From the NCBI GenBank assembly GCA_036346395.1, contig CM070604.1:31213662-31277661 (forward strand): a stretch of DNA of 64,000 bases, in the 5' to 3' direction. This document shows, piece by piece, positions 55,567-64,000 of the stretch. Within the stretch, counting starts at the first letter, position 1. The number at the start of each line of letters is the position of its first letter. This DNA comes from Hsuehochloa calcarea. Lineage: Eukaryota; Streptophyta; Magnoliopsida; Poales; Poaceae. Made by a program: the position numbers and the translations under genes. The notes beneath the pieces are model-generated. The model saw only the letters and a list, made by a program, of their open reading frames with translations. It searched no databases and was not told where the DNA came from.

Positions 55567-56627
55567 TGATTGGCCTGAAGGATGTGAAGTTTGAGAAAAA
55601 TAGACTATGTAGCGCTTGCCAAGCCGGGAAGCAAGTTGCTAACTCTCATCCTTCCAAAAGTATCATGTCAACGTCTAGGCCATTGGAGCACTTACATATG
55701 GATTTGTTCGGGCCAACAACCTATAAGAGTATTGGGGGCAATAGCTATTGTTTAGTCGTTGTAGATGATTACTCTAGATATACATGGGTATTCTTCTTAT
55801 ATGACAAAGGCGAAGCCTCCAAGAATTTTAAAAGTTTTGCAAAAAGGGCTCAAAATGAATTTGATTTCAAAATAAAGAAAATCCGTAGTGATAATGGTTC
55901 CAAGTTAAAAAACACTAATATTGAAGATTATTGTGATGAACTTGGAATAAAGCATGAGCTTTCCACTACCTACACTCCGGAGCAAAATGGAGTTGTAGAG
56001 AGGAAAAATCGTACATTAATAGAAATGGCTAGGACAATGCTTGATGAGTATAATACTTTCGATCGCTTTTGGGCGGAAGCCATTAATACCGCTTGTCATG
56101 CCATAAACCGTCTTTATTTGCATAGGCTATTGAAAAAGACTTCCTATGAACTCCTTATTGAAAGAAAACCGAACATTTCTTACTTTAGAGTATTTGGTTG
56201 CAAATGCTATATCTTAAGAAAGGGTGTTCGACTTTCTAAATTTGCAAGTCGTTGTGATGTTGGTTTTCTACTAGGTTATTCTTCAAATAGTAAAGCATAT
56301 CGTGTCTTTAACAAAACGAGTGGTATTGTTGAAGAGAGACACGGTGTACAATTTGATGAAACTAACGGCTCTCAAGAAGAGCAAGAAGATTTTGATGATG
56401 TAGGTAATGGAGCTCTTATGGATGCAATGAAGAACATGCAAATTGGAGACACTAAGCCTAAAGAAGATCAAAATGAACCATTATCGTCCACGAAAGTCGA
56501 GCCGCCTACCTCTTCCGTGACCAATGAAGTTAATCATAATGAAGAAGATGTCAAGGAAGATGATCAATTATTGAATCTTCCTCAAAGAATCTACAACGCT
56601 ATAGCTAAAGACCATCCAATAGACTAA
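55566..56627 (+). CDS. SIRE-A integrase
   Basis: An open frame of 353 residues: CSACQAGKQ (about 15-23, the CC of the zinc finger), catalytic triad D46 in HMDLFGPT, D109 in RSDNGSKL and E145 in EQNGVVERKNR (35 residues between the second D and the E, the retroviral spacing), then FRVFGCKCYILRKG and a long acidic linker. It ends at a single TAA (56625-56627) in frame with the RT ORF that follows, so the pol frame is broken here by one stop only. Confidence 0.92.
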   Translation: MIGLKDVKFEKNRLCSACQAGKQVANSHPSKSIMSTSRPLEHLHMDLFGPTTYKSIGGNSYCLVVVDDYSRYTWVFFLYDKGEASKNFKSFAKRAQNEFDFKIKKIRSDNGSKLKNTNIEDYCDELGIKHELSTTYTPEQNGVVERKNRTLIEMARTMLDEYNTFDRFWAEAINTACHAINRLYLHRLLKKTSYELLIERKPNISYFRVFGCKCYILRKGVRLSKFASRCDVGFLLGYSSNSKAYRVFNKTSGIVEERHGVQFDETNGSQEEQEDFDDVGNGALMDAMKNMQIGDTKPKEDQNEPLSSTKVEPPTSSVTNEVNHNEEDVKEDDQLLNLPQRIYNAIAKDHPID

Positions 56628-56630
56628 ATA

Positions 56631-58247
56631 TTGGGTGAAGTGAGTAAGGGTGTCCAAACTCGCTCTCGTATTGCTTCTTTTTATGAATATTACTCTTTTG
56701 TTTCCTCTCTTCAACCAAAACGCATAGATGAAGCACTAGAAGATCCGGATTGGGTGAATGCTATGCATGAAGAGCTAAATAACTTCACCCGGAATGATGT
56801 TTGGACAATGGTAGAAAGACCCAAGGAGCATAATGTTATTGGCACAAAATGGGTCTTTCGAAATAAACAAGATGAAAATGGAGTTGTGGTAAGAAATAAG
56901 GCAAGGTTAGTTGCTCAAGGATATACTCAAGTCGATGGTTTAGATTATGATGAAACATTTGCACCCGTAGCAAGACTTGAGTCTATTCGTATTTTACTTG
57001 CTTTTGCATCATGCTTTGATATTAAATTATTTCAAATGGATGTTAAAAGTGCTTTCTTAAATGGCAAAATTTCTGAACTTATTTTTGTTGAACAACCTCC
57101 GGGTTTTGAAGAACCCAAAAATCCTAATCATGTGTATAAACTCTCAAAGGCGCTATATGGTTTAAAGCAAGCTCCTAGAGCATGGTATGAGCGCCTTCGA
57201 GATTTTCTACTCTCTAAGGGATTCAAAATCGGAAAGGTTGATACAACTTTGTTTACTAAGATTATTGATAATGATTTCTTTGTTTGTCAAATTTATGTTG
57301 ATGATATAATTTTTGGTTCCACTAATCAAAATTTTTGCAAAGAATTTGGTGATATGATGTCCAGGGAGTTTGAGATGTCAATGATAGGAGAACTTAGTTT
57401 CTTCCTTGGTCTTCAAATCAAACAACTCAATGATGGGATCTTCATAAGTCAATCCAAGTATGTGAAGGATTTACTCAAAAGATTTGGCATGGATGACGCA
57501 AAGCCCATCAAGACTCCCATGGCTACAAATGGCCATCTTGATCTAAATGAAGGAGGTAAATCTATTGATTTAAAGCTTTATAGGTCTATGATTGGTAGTT
57601 TGCTTTATCTTATCGCATCTAGGCCCGATATTATGTTTAGCGTTTGCATGTGTGCACGTTTTCAATTGGCACCAAAAGAATGTCATTTAATGGCTGTTAA
57701 AAGAATATTAAGATATTTAAAGCATTCCTCAAGCATTGGCCTTTGGTATCCGAAAGGTGCTAAATTTGATTTGATTGGATATTCGGATTCGGATTATGCG
57801 GGTTGTAAAGTGGATAGAAAGAGCACCTCAGGGAGTTGTCAATTCTTAGGTAGATCCTTAGTTTTATGGTCTTCTAAGAAACAAAACTCTGTTGCCCTTT
57901 CCACCGCCGAAGCCGAATATGTTTCTGCAGGTAGTTGTTGTGCACAATTGCTTTGGATGAGGCAAACATTGATGGACTATGGAATATCGTTTGATAAAAT
58001 GCCTCTTTTGTGTGATAATGATAGTGCAGTAAAAATAGCCAACAACCCTGTCCAACATTCAAGAACCAAGCATATAGATATCCGCCATCATTTCCTTAGA
58101 GATCATGTATGCAAGGGAGATATTGAAATTAGCCACATTTGCACTGAAAATCAATTAGCGGATATTTTTACCAAACCTTTAGATGAAGGCCGTTTTTTCC
58201 TATTGAGGAATGAGTTAAATGTCATTGACTATTCAAATGTCGCTTGA
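56631..58247 (+). CDS. SIRE-A reverse transcriptase and RNase H, full length
   Basis: An open frame of 538 residues to TGA. RT: NAMHEELNNFTRNDVW (about 43-58), NKARLVAQGYTQVDGLDYDE, first Asp in QMDVKSAFLNG (about 137), LYGLKQAPRAWY, YVDD (about 222-225), LSFFLGLQIKQ. RNase H: GYSDSDYAGC, LSTAEAEYVSAG, LLCDNDSAVKIANNP and TKHIDIRHHFLRDHV, with the acidic residues in place. All landmark residues of copia RT and RNase H are present. Best-preserved coding sequence in the window. Confidence 0.95.
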   Translation: MGEVSKGVQTRSRIASFYEYYSFVSSLQPKRIDEALEDPDWVNAMHEELNNFTRNDVWTMVERPKEHNVIGTKWVFRNKQDENGVVVRNKARLVAQGYTQVDGLDYDETFAPVARLESIRILLAFASCFDIKLFQMDVKSAFLNGKISELIFVEQPPGFEEPKNPNHVYKLSKALYGLKQAPRAWYERLRDFLLSKGFKIGKVDTTLFTKIIDNDFFVCQIYVDDIIFGSTNQNFCKEFGDMMSREFEMSMIGELSFFLGLQIKQLNDGIFISQSKYVKDLLKRFGMDDAKPIKTPMATNGHLDLNEGGKSIDLKLYRSMIGSLLYLIASRPDIMFSVCMCARFQLAPKECHLMAVKRILRYLKHSSSIGLWYPKGAKFDLIGYSDSDYAGCKVDRKSTSGSCQFLGRSLVLWSSKKQNSVALSTAEAEYVSAGSCCAQLLWMRQTLMDYGISFDKMPLLCDNDSAVKIANNPVQHSRTKHIDIRHHFLRDHVCKGDIEISHICTENQLADIFTKPLDEGRFFLLRNELNVIDYSNVA

Positions 58248-59205
58248 ACTCTTGTCACATGCACCTTGGGTCTTAGTTGCATTTTTGTCATTTTTAATAT
58301 GTCTTTTCTCAAATGTTTTGCTCCAAATGTGATATATTTGTAAAAATTACTTTATTTAATAGACATTAGTCTTTTCATTGCATAATAATCCTGAATGATA
58401 CTTAGTTGGGTGCAAAATTAAGGATTATTTGCAAAATCTTCAAATTCAGCTCTCTCTTCCTGAAGTGTCAGGATAATCGAACTCACCGCCTTCCAGCGCG
58501 AACTTCGATTTCGAACTTCCACGTTGAATTGCGGAACTTCCATTTTTCACTCTCTTCCGGCAGTCAGATAATCGAACTACCGGCCTTCCAGGCGCGGAAC
58601 TTCCGATTTCTGGAACTTCCGCTGTTTAATTGCGGAACTTCCGTTTTTCGGCAGGTGAGAGACTTTAACTTGCCTGCGGTTCCTCCGTTTCTCTCTCTCT
58701 CTCCAGCCGCCGCTTCCTCTCTCCCGTGCTCTCTTCTTCTCTCCCAAAGCTCCACCGAAAAACTTTGATTTTTCTTTGGCTTTTCCTCAATCCCGTCCGA
58801 TCATTTGAATCTCCAGGGTTCATTCACTTCCTTCCTCAAGGTATAATCAATCCCCTTCGGATTTCTTCCTCTCATGAACCCTAGTTTTGAATATTTGGGG
58901 GAAATGCAAATGTAGATGAAATCTGTGGAAAATTCTTGGGCAAATAGGTTTATTCAGTATTGTATGATGTATATGCATCGATTTCATGGACTCAATCCAT
59001 CAAAGATACTGAAAATCCAAAAATCTTGTTGCTCTAGAATCGGCCCAGGATAATCGGAACTTCCGCCGTTGAAAAACGTGGAACTTCCGCCAGCGGTAGT
59101 TCCGATGTTCAAAATTGCGGAGCTTCCGATTGTCCTGACAGAAACAGAATTTTCATCTCCTTTTTGAATCTACCTTTGACACTTCATTCATTCTTGTTTT
59201 TGAAG
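58248..59205 (+). other. SIRE-A spacer between pol and the 3' ORF, with GGAA-N-TTCC repeats
   Basis: No supported ORF. It contains GCGGAACTTCCG-type motifs at 58531, 58593, 58611 and 58632, and again at about 59055-59135. A ~95-101-bp direct duplication starts at about 58472 and 58567. The same motif fills the SIRE-A LTRs. Confidence 0.75.
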
Positions 59206-60590
59206 ATGCCTAAGACAAAATAAACTATCAAGAAGCACTATTCAGATGCCGGCCAATCATCTTCGAGAACTCCTCCCTTAGGGCAAGAGGAAGAAATGAA
59301 AGCAATTGAGGATCAAAGGGAATCCTCTGAGAATTCAGACACTGAGGCAAGTGCATCGGGTGAGGGCTCTCAGTCAGAATCTGATGATGAATTGGGAGAG
59401 CCTGAAGAACTTGAGACTGATCTTAAGTCTCTGACAGCTGATGATTATACTCTTCTTCAGCTTAAGAATCAGTATACACTTCCTCGCAACTGCGATGATC
59501 CTCGCTTCCATACCAACTTTCAGAGGCAAGTGTATGAACTATTCTATGGACCCAACAAGCCCTTTGCCGACCATAAGTGCATAAATTGGTCATATCTTAA
59601 CGGGCTTGACAAGTATGAAGGTACATACAGGCTCTTTCAACGAGCGGGGATCCATAATTTTGTAGCACTCAAATGCAATTATAGTGATGAAATCATTCGT
59701 TAATTTTATGCCACAGTGCACATTCCCCCAGATTTCTCTGAGCTTACGGATGATCGACAATAAATACTCTACCAAAACGTGCTTTTGAGAATGCATTGGA
59801 CATCGAATCAAGCAGATTTGAGAAGATTTATGATAGACCGGTTCTTACTCTTTCTTCTTGGACTGAATTTTATGACACTACTCAAAGGTTTATCCCTGGT
59901 AAGATAACCGGTCTTCTCCCTATTCCCAGCTTGGTAAATCGGATAATTAATCATACCATATTACCAAAAAGTGGGAATTATGATGCAATAAGGGGCCATG
60001 TATGGAACATTTTGGACTGCATCATGCATGGGAGAAAATTTGATGTAGTTGATGCCATTATAAGGGAGATAGCAGCCACTAAGAATGATCGGGTCAAGAG
60101 GATAAATTTTGCTCCATATATTATGGCCTTGATTATTCGTCAAACTGATTATAATGGAGCTACACCTTCACACCACAAGTTCTATAAGCCAAGAGAAGGT
60201 CCTCCAATTCCTGCAAACTTTCAGCCACCTCCAGCTCAAGAACCTGAAGCTGATCCTGCTCCTTCTGCTGCTCCTCCACAAGGCCAAGCCTCCATGGAGC
60301 AAATTTATGCCACTTTGTTGGAGATGAAGGCATCTCAGGAGGCCTTCTAGGCAGCGACCTCTTCCCGTCTGGATGCTTCCTCCGCCAGACTAGATGCTTT
60401 TGAGGCGGCCACCACCTCAAGACTTGACGCCAACACCGCCAGACTCGACGCTCTCTCAGCAAGATTTGCGGAACAGTTTCCTCCTCCAGTCCGTTTTGGA
60501 CGGCGTCGCCTCCGCTCTCCTAGTGGTCCTCCTAGTGATCCTCCTAGTGATCCTCCTAGTGCTCCTCCACAAGATCCTCCTGCAGAGTGA
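59206..60590 (+). pseudogene. SIRE-A extra 3' ORF (historically called env-like), broken
   Basis: ATG 59206 (MPKTK) is followed at once by TAA (59221-59223). The frame is then open to TAA at 59701-59703: a Ser/Glu-rich segment, then LKNQYTLPRNCDDPRFH, VYELFYGPNKPFADHKCINW. A shift near 59765 leads to the frame 59796-60350 (KITGLLPIPSLVNRI, HVWNILDCIMHGRKFD, FAPYIMALIIRQTDYNG and a Pro/Ala-rich tail), then TAG (60348-60350). In the same frame, an RLDA-repeat segment and a PPSDPPSDPPS tail run to TGA at 60588. No signal peptide or membrane segment is visible. Function unknown; the N-terminal part resembles proteins annotated as putative plant transposon protein. Confidence 0.7.
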
Positions 60591-61029
60591 AGCACTTTTT
60601 GGCCTCTTGATGACAAAGGGGGAGAGGAGTGAGTGAGTCAGTGTGAGAGCTTATAAGCTTAGGGGGAACTTCTATGATATCTATTGTGTATTAGGGTTGG
60701 GATTATGGACTGTAATGACTTTGACAATAGTTTGACTGTAATGATATATCTTGTTATCTTATATATTTTTTTTTGTACTTGGATCTGAGTTTATGGTTAT
60801 GATGTTGAATGCTTATGATATTTTTATCTCCAAACATTGTCATTCAGTATTGCTCTTTTCAAGTATCAACAATCTACATAAACTCAGCCAAAATTTTCTG
60901 AAAATCCAAACATGTGCTTTACATTATCTTCTTCTCAATATGCACATGTTAAGGGGGAGCTTTCTGTTTCAAACTAAATATCTCTCACATCTTTATTGTG
61001 TTGTCATCAATTACCAAAAAGGGGGAGAT
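60591..61029 (+). other. SIRE-A multiple polypurine tracts
   Basis: AAAGGGGGAG at 60615-60624, AGGGGGAA at 60661-60668, AAGGGGGAGC at 60951-60960 and AAAAAGGGGGAGAT at 61016-61029, the last directly before the 3' LTR. The repeated tracts are a Sirevirus hallmark. The remainder is AT-rich with no supported ORF. Confidence 0.9.
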
Positions 61030-62484
61030 TGAAAGCATCTAGGCCCCTAAAAATGTGTTTTTGGTAATTAATGGCATTATGTGAATATGGGACTAATATG
61101 TTTGTTGAAGTGACTACAAGGCATAGTCCTAGATGATAAAGTCAAATCAAGGAGCTGCATGTCAAAGAATGTCAAGAAGATGGAGTTTGTCTCAAGGGCA
61201 AGGTACAAATAGACTATGACCCATTTTGGATTTTACCGGTCTTTGGAGTATGGAGGAAGACCGAATTTTAGGATAAATGTCGTACTATTAAGGGGGAGCT
61301 TGTCTAGTAGCTTGAAAGCACTTCATTATGCCTTTGGATCAACTTAGGATCATGCATGCTCTTTTGGTTTGGTTTCAAAACCAAAATCTTTTTCTCAGTA
61401 CGAAATCGGAAGTTCCGGCGTTGCTACTGCGGAACTTCCGCTATGCTAATCTTCCGAAATGTTTGCGGTTCGATTTTTCCAGAGAGCACCCTTTTTAGGG
61501 ACTTAGCTGATTTCTCGAAGTGCGGAAGTTCCACCATGATACGAGCGGAAGTTCCGATTATCGGTTGCTCCGAAATGTTTGCGGTTCGTTTTTTTCCAGA
61601 GAGTACCCTTTTTAGGGACTTAGCCATTTTCGCAAGTGCGGTAGTTCCGCCATGGAATGAGCGGATCTTCCGATTATCGGAAGAACCGAACTTTAGTTCG
61701 CGGAAGTTCCGCACATAAATCCAACGGCTATATCAGAGCATTTAATGCCCACTGTAATGACCGTTACAGTGCACTCGATTGAAGAGCGGAAGTTCCGCAC
61801 ATTACACGGCGGAATTTCTGATTTCCCTGATTGTTCTGAATTTTTTGTATAACGGTCATATTTGGTTGTGAGGGGTATAAATGCACCCCCACCAGCTCAA
61901 GGTCATGCTGCTGAGCATTCATTCAATACATTTAAGCTTTGAGCACTCCTCTCACTCCTCATTTACTCTCTTTGCACATATTTGTGAGGTTTTGAGCAAA
62001 ACCAAGAGCATTGTATTTTAGTTGATCCGTTGGCTCTTGATTGCCGTCAAGTGAAGGTCAAGGTCTATTCTCTTGGTGCTTGTCGGCACCTAGACGACTT
62101 GGCGGAGGTTGCGCGGTGATCTCTTCAAGAAGTTTGTGAAGAGACCCGACGCCGGTTGTTATTGGTCGGTGTTCACCAACTCTGGAGAGGAGGAAGAACA
62201 ACCAAGTGATTACGAGGGAAGGCTTAATTTATGGAGTCGGCTTGATCGAGTCAAGCTTCCTCAACGTGGACTAGTGAAGATCGACAATTCTTCGATACCA
62301 CGGGAAAAACCTCTTTGTCCTTGTGCGGTTATTTCTTGTCTTTACTTATTGCATTTAGTTTTGTAGCACATAGCTTGTAATAGATAGCTTTGCTTAGTGT
62401 ATCTTGCTATATTGAGTAAATTGATCTAGAAATTTTAGAAACCTCCTATTCACCCCCCTCTAGTCGGTTATCCTTGATCCTACA
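61030..62484 (+). repeat. SIRE-A 3' LTR (1455 bp), intact
   Basis: TGAAAGCATC to CCTACA; pairs with 1880-2316 plus 40530-41546 (1454 bp). GGAA-N-TTCC motifs at 61406-61820, TATAAAT at 61876-61882. No gene. Confidence 0.96.
61406..61820. repeat. GGAA-N-TTCC odd-palindrome cluster of the SIRE-A LTR
   Basis: About nine CGGAA-(G/C)-TTCCG copies or one-mismatch variants (near 61406, 61429, 61521, 61547, 61637, 61662, 61700, 61786 and 61809). They all lie upstream of the TATA box, that is, in U3. Both orientations of the centre base occur. Confidence 0.85.
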
Positions 62485-63400
62485 CCCGGGAACATGGCTC
62501 TATCTCTGAAGAGGAGCTTGAAGGGTGAGAACCCTGTTGCTCTCGTGGGTGGGGTTCAGATTGCCCATAGCATCTTGATGAGTTCCTCGGTCCAGAGGCC
62601 CTTAGGTGTGCCTACTAGTTGCTTCGTAAGTCCATTTAGGAGGTTGTTGTTGGCTCTTTTGATAACTCCATTGTTTTCGGGGTGGCCTACGGATGTGAAC
62701 ATATTTTGGTTCCTATGCCTTCGCAAAAGCTCTTGAATTTGACCAAATCGAATCTCGTGCTGTTGTCAGTGACGATTTCCCGAGGTACTCTGTAGCGGCA
62801 GAGGATGGTCTTCCATACGAATTTCTAGGCTGTTGTCGTTGTGATCTATGCGACAAGCTCTACCTAAATCCATCTTGTAATGTACTTAATGATGGCGAAG
62901 GGGAAGCAGAGATTGCTTTTTGCCAGGGGAATAGCCTGATAATGTCGAGCCCCCATCTTGAGAAGGGACATACTGGGGGAAGCGATTGTAGTGGTGTTGG
63001 TGGTTCCTTGGCATTGCACCCTATCCACTGACATCCCTAGATTCTCTACAGAAGGCCCTGGGCGTCATGTAATGCATTGGGCTAGTATAAGCATGATGAA
63101 AGGCCTTAGCGATGAGGGTGCGTGGCGCTTGCTGGCTACGCAGTCCTCATTGGATTTCTTAGAGAAGGTCTAGGCCTTCTTTTCTTGATATGCATCGGAG
63201 GTGGGGGTGCACACCCCTCCTTTGTAGAGGAGTCCGTCAACGATGGAGTAGTTGAATACACACTGCTGGAGATGCTTTGCTTTGGCTAGCTTCTCGGGCC
63301 CCTCGTCGGTTGCCAGGTGCTTGAACATCAGTTCGCACCAAGCAATGTCCTAGGTGATTAGGACATCGGGCCAAGCACCTCGAGCTTCAAGGCCAACTCC
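62485..63400 (-). pseudogene. Tat-like integrase core, degraded
   Basis: Minus-strand pieces: KLAKAKHLQQCVFNYSIVDG near 63240-63300 (pre-integrase linker), IIKYITRWI near 62870-62895, KFVWKTILCRYRVPREIVTDN near 62770-62830 (second catalytic Asp), and after a frameshift HPENNGVIKRANNNLLNGL near 62630-62690, where the third catalytic position reads Lys rather than Glu. Several stops and frameshifts. It is interrupted at CCCGG by SIRE-A. Confidence 0.75.
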
Positions 63401-63618
63401 TTGTGCTTCGGGGGAAGCCCCTTGTGCTTCGTCTGGTGCTGAGGGTGTTTTGAGGACCTCATAGTAGAGACTCACCGCAGGGCTAGCACAGAGCTTGCCA
63501 TTTTGGCCATCCCGTCGGTAGCTTTGTTTTTACTGTGAGGGATGGTTTGGACCGTGATGCTGAAGAAATGCTTCACTAGGGCTCAAACTGCAGTGAGGTA
63601 TATAACCATTTCGGGGTC

Positions 63619-63996
63619 CTAGGCCTGGAATGAGTTGTCAATGTGGCCCGCCATGAGGCGGGAGTCACTTTTGATGATGATTCTTTGAGCCCCGAGCGCT
63701 TTGACCTTACGAAGGCCAAGGAGTAGGGCTTCATACTCGGTGGCATTGTTGGTTTTACGGAACTCGAGGTGGGCCACGTGTGGTATTTGTTGGCCTTTGG
63801 GTGGTACCAAAATGGCTGCCGCGCCTGTCCCTGTGGTGCACCACGAGCCGTCCATGTATATGGTCCAGGTTACATCTTTTTGGGTGTTGGCGACCTCCGC
63901 CGGCTGCAGAGTCCACTCGACAATGAAGTCGGCCACCGCTTGGGACTTGATGGCTGTGCGAGTGACAAAGTGGAGGTCGAAGGGGGCCAACTCCAC
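63619..63996 (-). CDS. Tat-lineage additional RNase H domain (partial, open to the window edge)
   Basis: A frame of 125 residues: DFIVEWT, YMDGSW (D49), GAAAILVPP, LEFRKTNNATEYEALLLGL (E87) and IIIKSDSRLMAGHI (D111). The three acidic residues and the NNATEYEAL block match the second RNase H found after the first one in plant Tat-lineage elements. It ends with a stop shortly after NSFQA. The upstream RT lies outside the window. Confidence 0.85.
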   Translation of the reverse strand: MELAPFDLHFVTRTAIKSQAVADFIVEWTLQPAEVANTQKDVTWTIYMDGSWCTTGTGAAAILVPPKGQQIPHVAHLEFRKTNNATEYEALLLGLRKVKALGAQRIIIKSDSRLMAGHIDNSFQA

Positions 63997-64000
63997 AGCC

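Larger units (their letters stand above)
1880..62484 (+). mobile_element. SIRE-A: Sirevirus-type Ty1/copia retrotransposon, interrupted twice
   Basis: The element runs from TGAAAGCATC (1880) to CCTACA (62484) between CCCGG duplications. Order: 5' LTR (1880-2316 and 40530-41546), initiator-Met PBS (41549), gag, protease, integrase, RT-RNase H, spacer, extra 3' ORF, repeated polypurine tracts, 3' LTR (61030-62484). The copia domain order, the extra 3' ORF and the multiple PPTs place it in the Sirevirus lineage. SIRE-B interrupts the 5' LTR and CHR-B interrupts the protease. By eye the LTRs differ by roughly two percent, mostly transitions; this was not computed. Without the insertions it would be about 10.8 kb. 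Confidence 0.93.
62485..64000 (-). mobile_element. Tat-like Ty3/gypsy element, right fragment (CCCGG duplication 62485-62489)
   Basis: Minus-strand order: additional RNase H (63619-63996), linker, integrase (to 62485), then continuing at 1879. It runs off the right edge of the window. Confidence 0.82.

Noticed and set aside
1..64000. Host protein-coding gene, tRNA or rRNA
   Set aside because: Every stretch could be assigned to a retroelement LTR, internal region or spacer. I saw no exon-like ORF with unrelated domains and no tRNA cloverleaf; TGGTATCAGAGC matches are primer-binding sites.

Overview
This window looks like a block of plant heterochromatin, almost certainly from a grass (Poaceae; Oryza or a close relative is my guess). 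The evidence is a pure stack of nested plant LTR retrotransposons: Sirevirus-type Ty1/copia elements with multiple polypurine tracts, Tekay/Del-like Ty3/gypsy chromoviruses with about 3-kb LTRs and GC-rich leaders, and a Tat-like Ty3/gypsy element with an extra RNase H. All readable primer-binding sites fit initiator-Met tRNA. I found no host gene, tRNA, rRNA, CRISPR array or prokaryotic feature.

Layout, oldest layer outside. (1) A Tat-like element on the minus strand is cut in two: integrase C-terminus and a 70-bp tandem repeat at 765-1879, and integrase core plus additional RNase H at 62485-64000. A chromovirus-like LTR (CHR-C, minus, 1-764) abuts its left part. (2) Sirevirus SIRE-A (plus, 1880-62484, target duplication CCCGG) sits in the Tat integrase. 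(3) Sirevirus SIRE-B (minus, 2317-40524, duplication GTTTG/GTTCG) sits in the 5' LTR of SIRE-A. (4) A chromovirus tandem array CHR-A (plus, 10465-39526, duplication CCCTA) sits in the 5' LTR of SIRE-B; it has four LTRs and three internal regions. (5) A separate chromovirus, CHR-B (plus, 43548-55101, duplication AGGCA), sits in the protease region of SIRE-A. Removing each insertion plus one duplication copy restores continuity of the sequence below it.

Coding content is gag-pol in various states of decay. SIRE-A pol is nearly open (one frameshift, one stop) and is followed by the extra 3' ORF typical of Sireviruses, here broken. SIRE-B has lost most of gag and all of integrase. CHR-A and CHR-B carry a possible pre-gag ORF, then gag, protease, RT, RNase H, integrase and a C-terminal chromodomain-like segment, broken by many small lesions.

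The most important observation is that these lesions are not random. They concentrate at CAG, CTG, CCG and CCGG sites, recur at the same positions in the copies, and fade at the outer ends of the array. This suggests a consensus error at methylated CHG/CG sites in an unresolved repeat rather than real decay. Biological points of interest are the three-unit array with one target duplication, the matched 11-bp odd-palindrome architecture of the two Sirevirus families, a fold-back hairpin at a gag deletion, and an LTR block shared by the two chromovirus families. I see no new defence or metabolic system.
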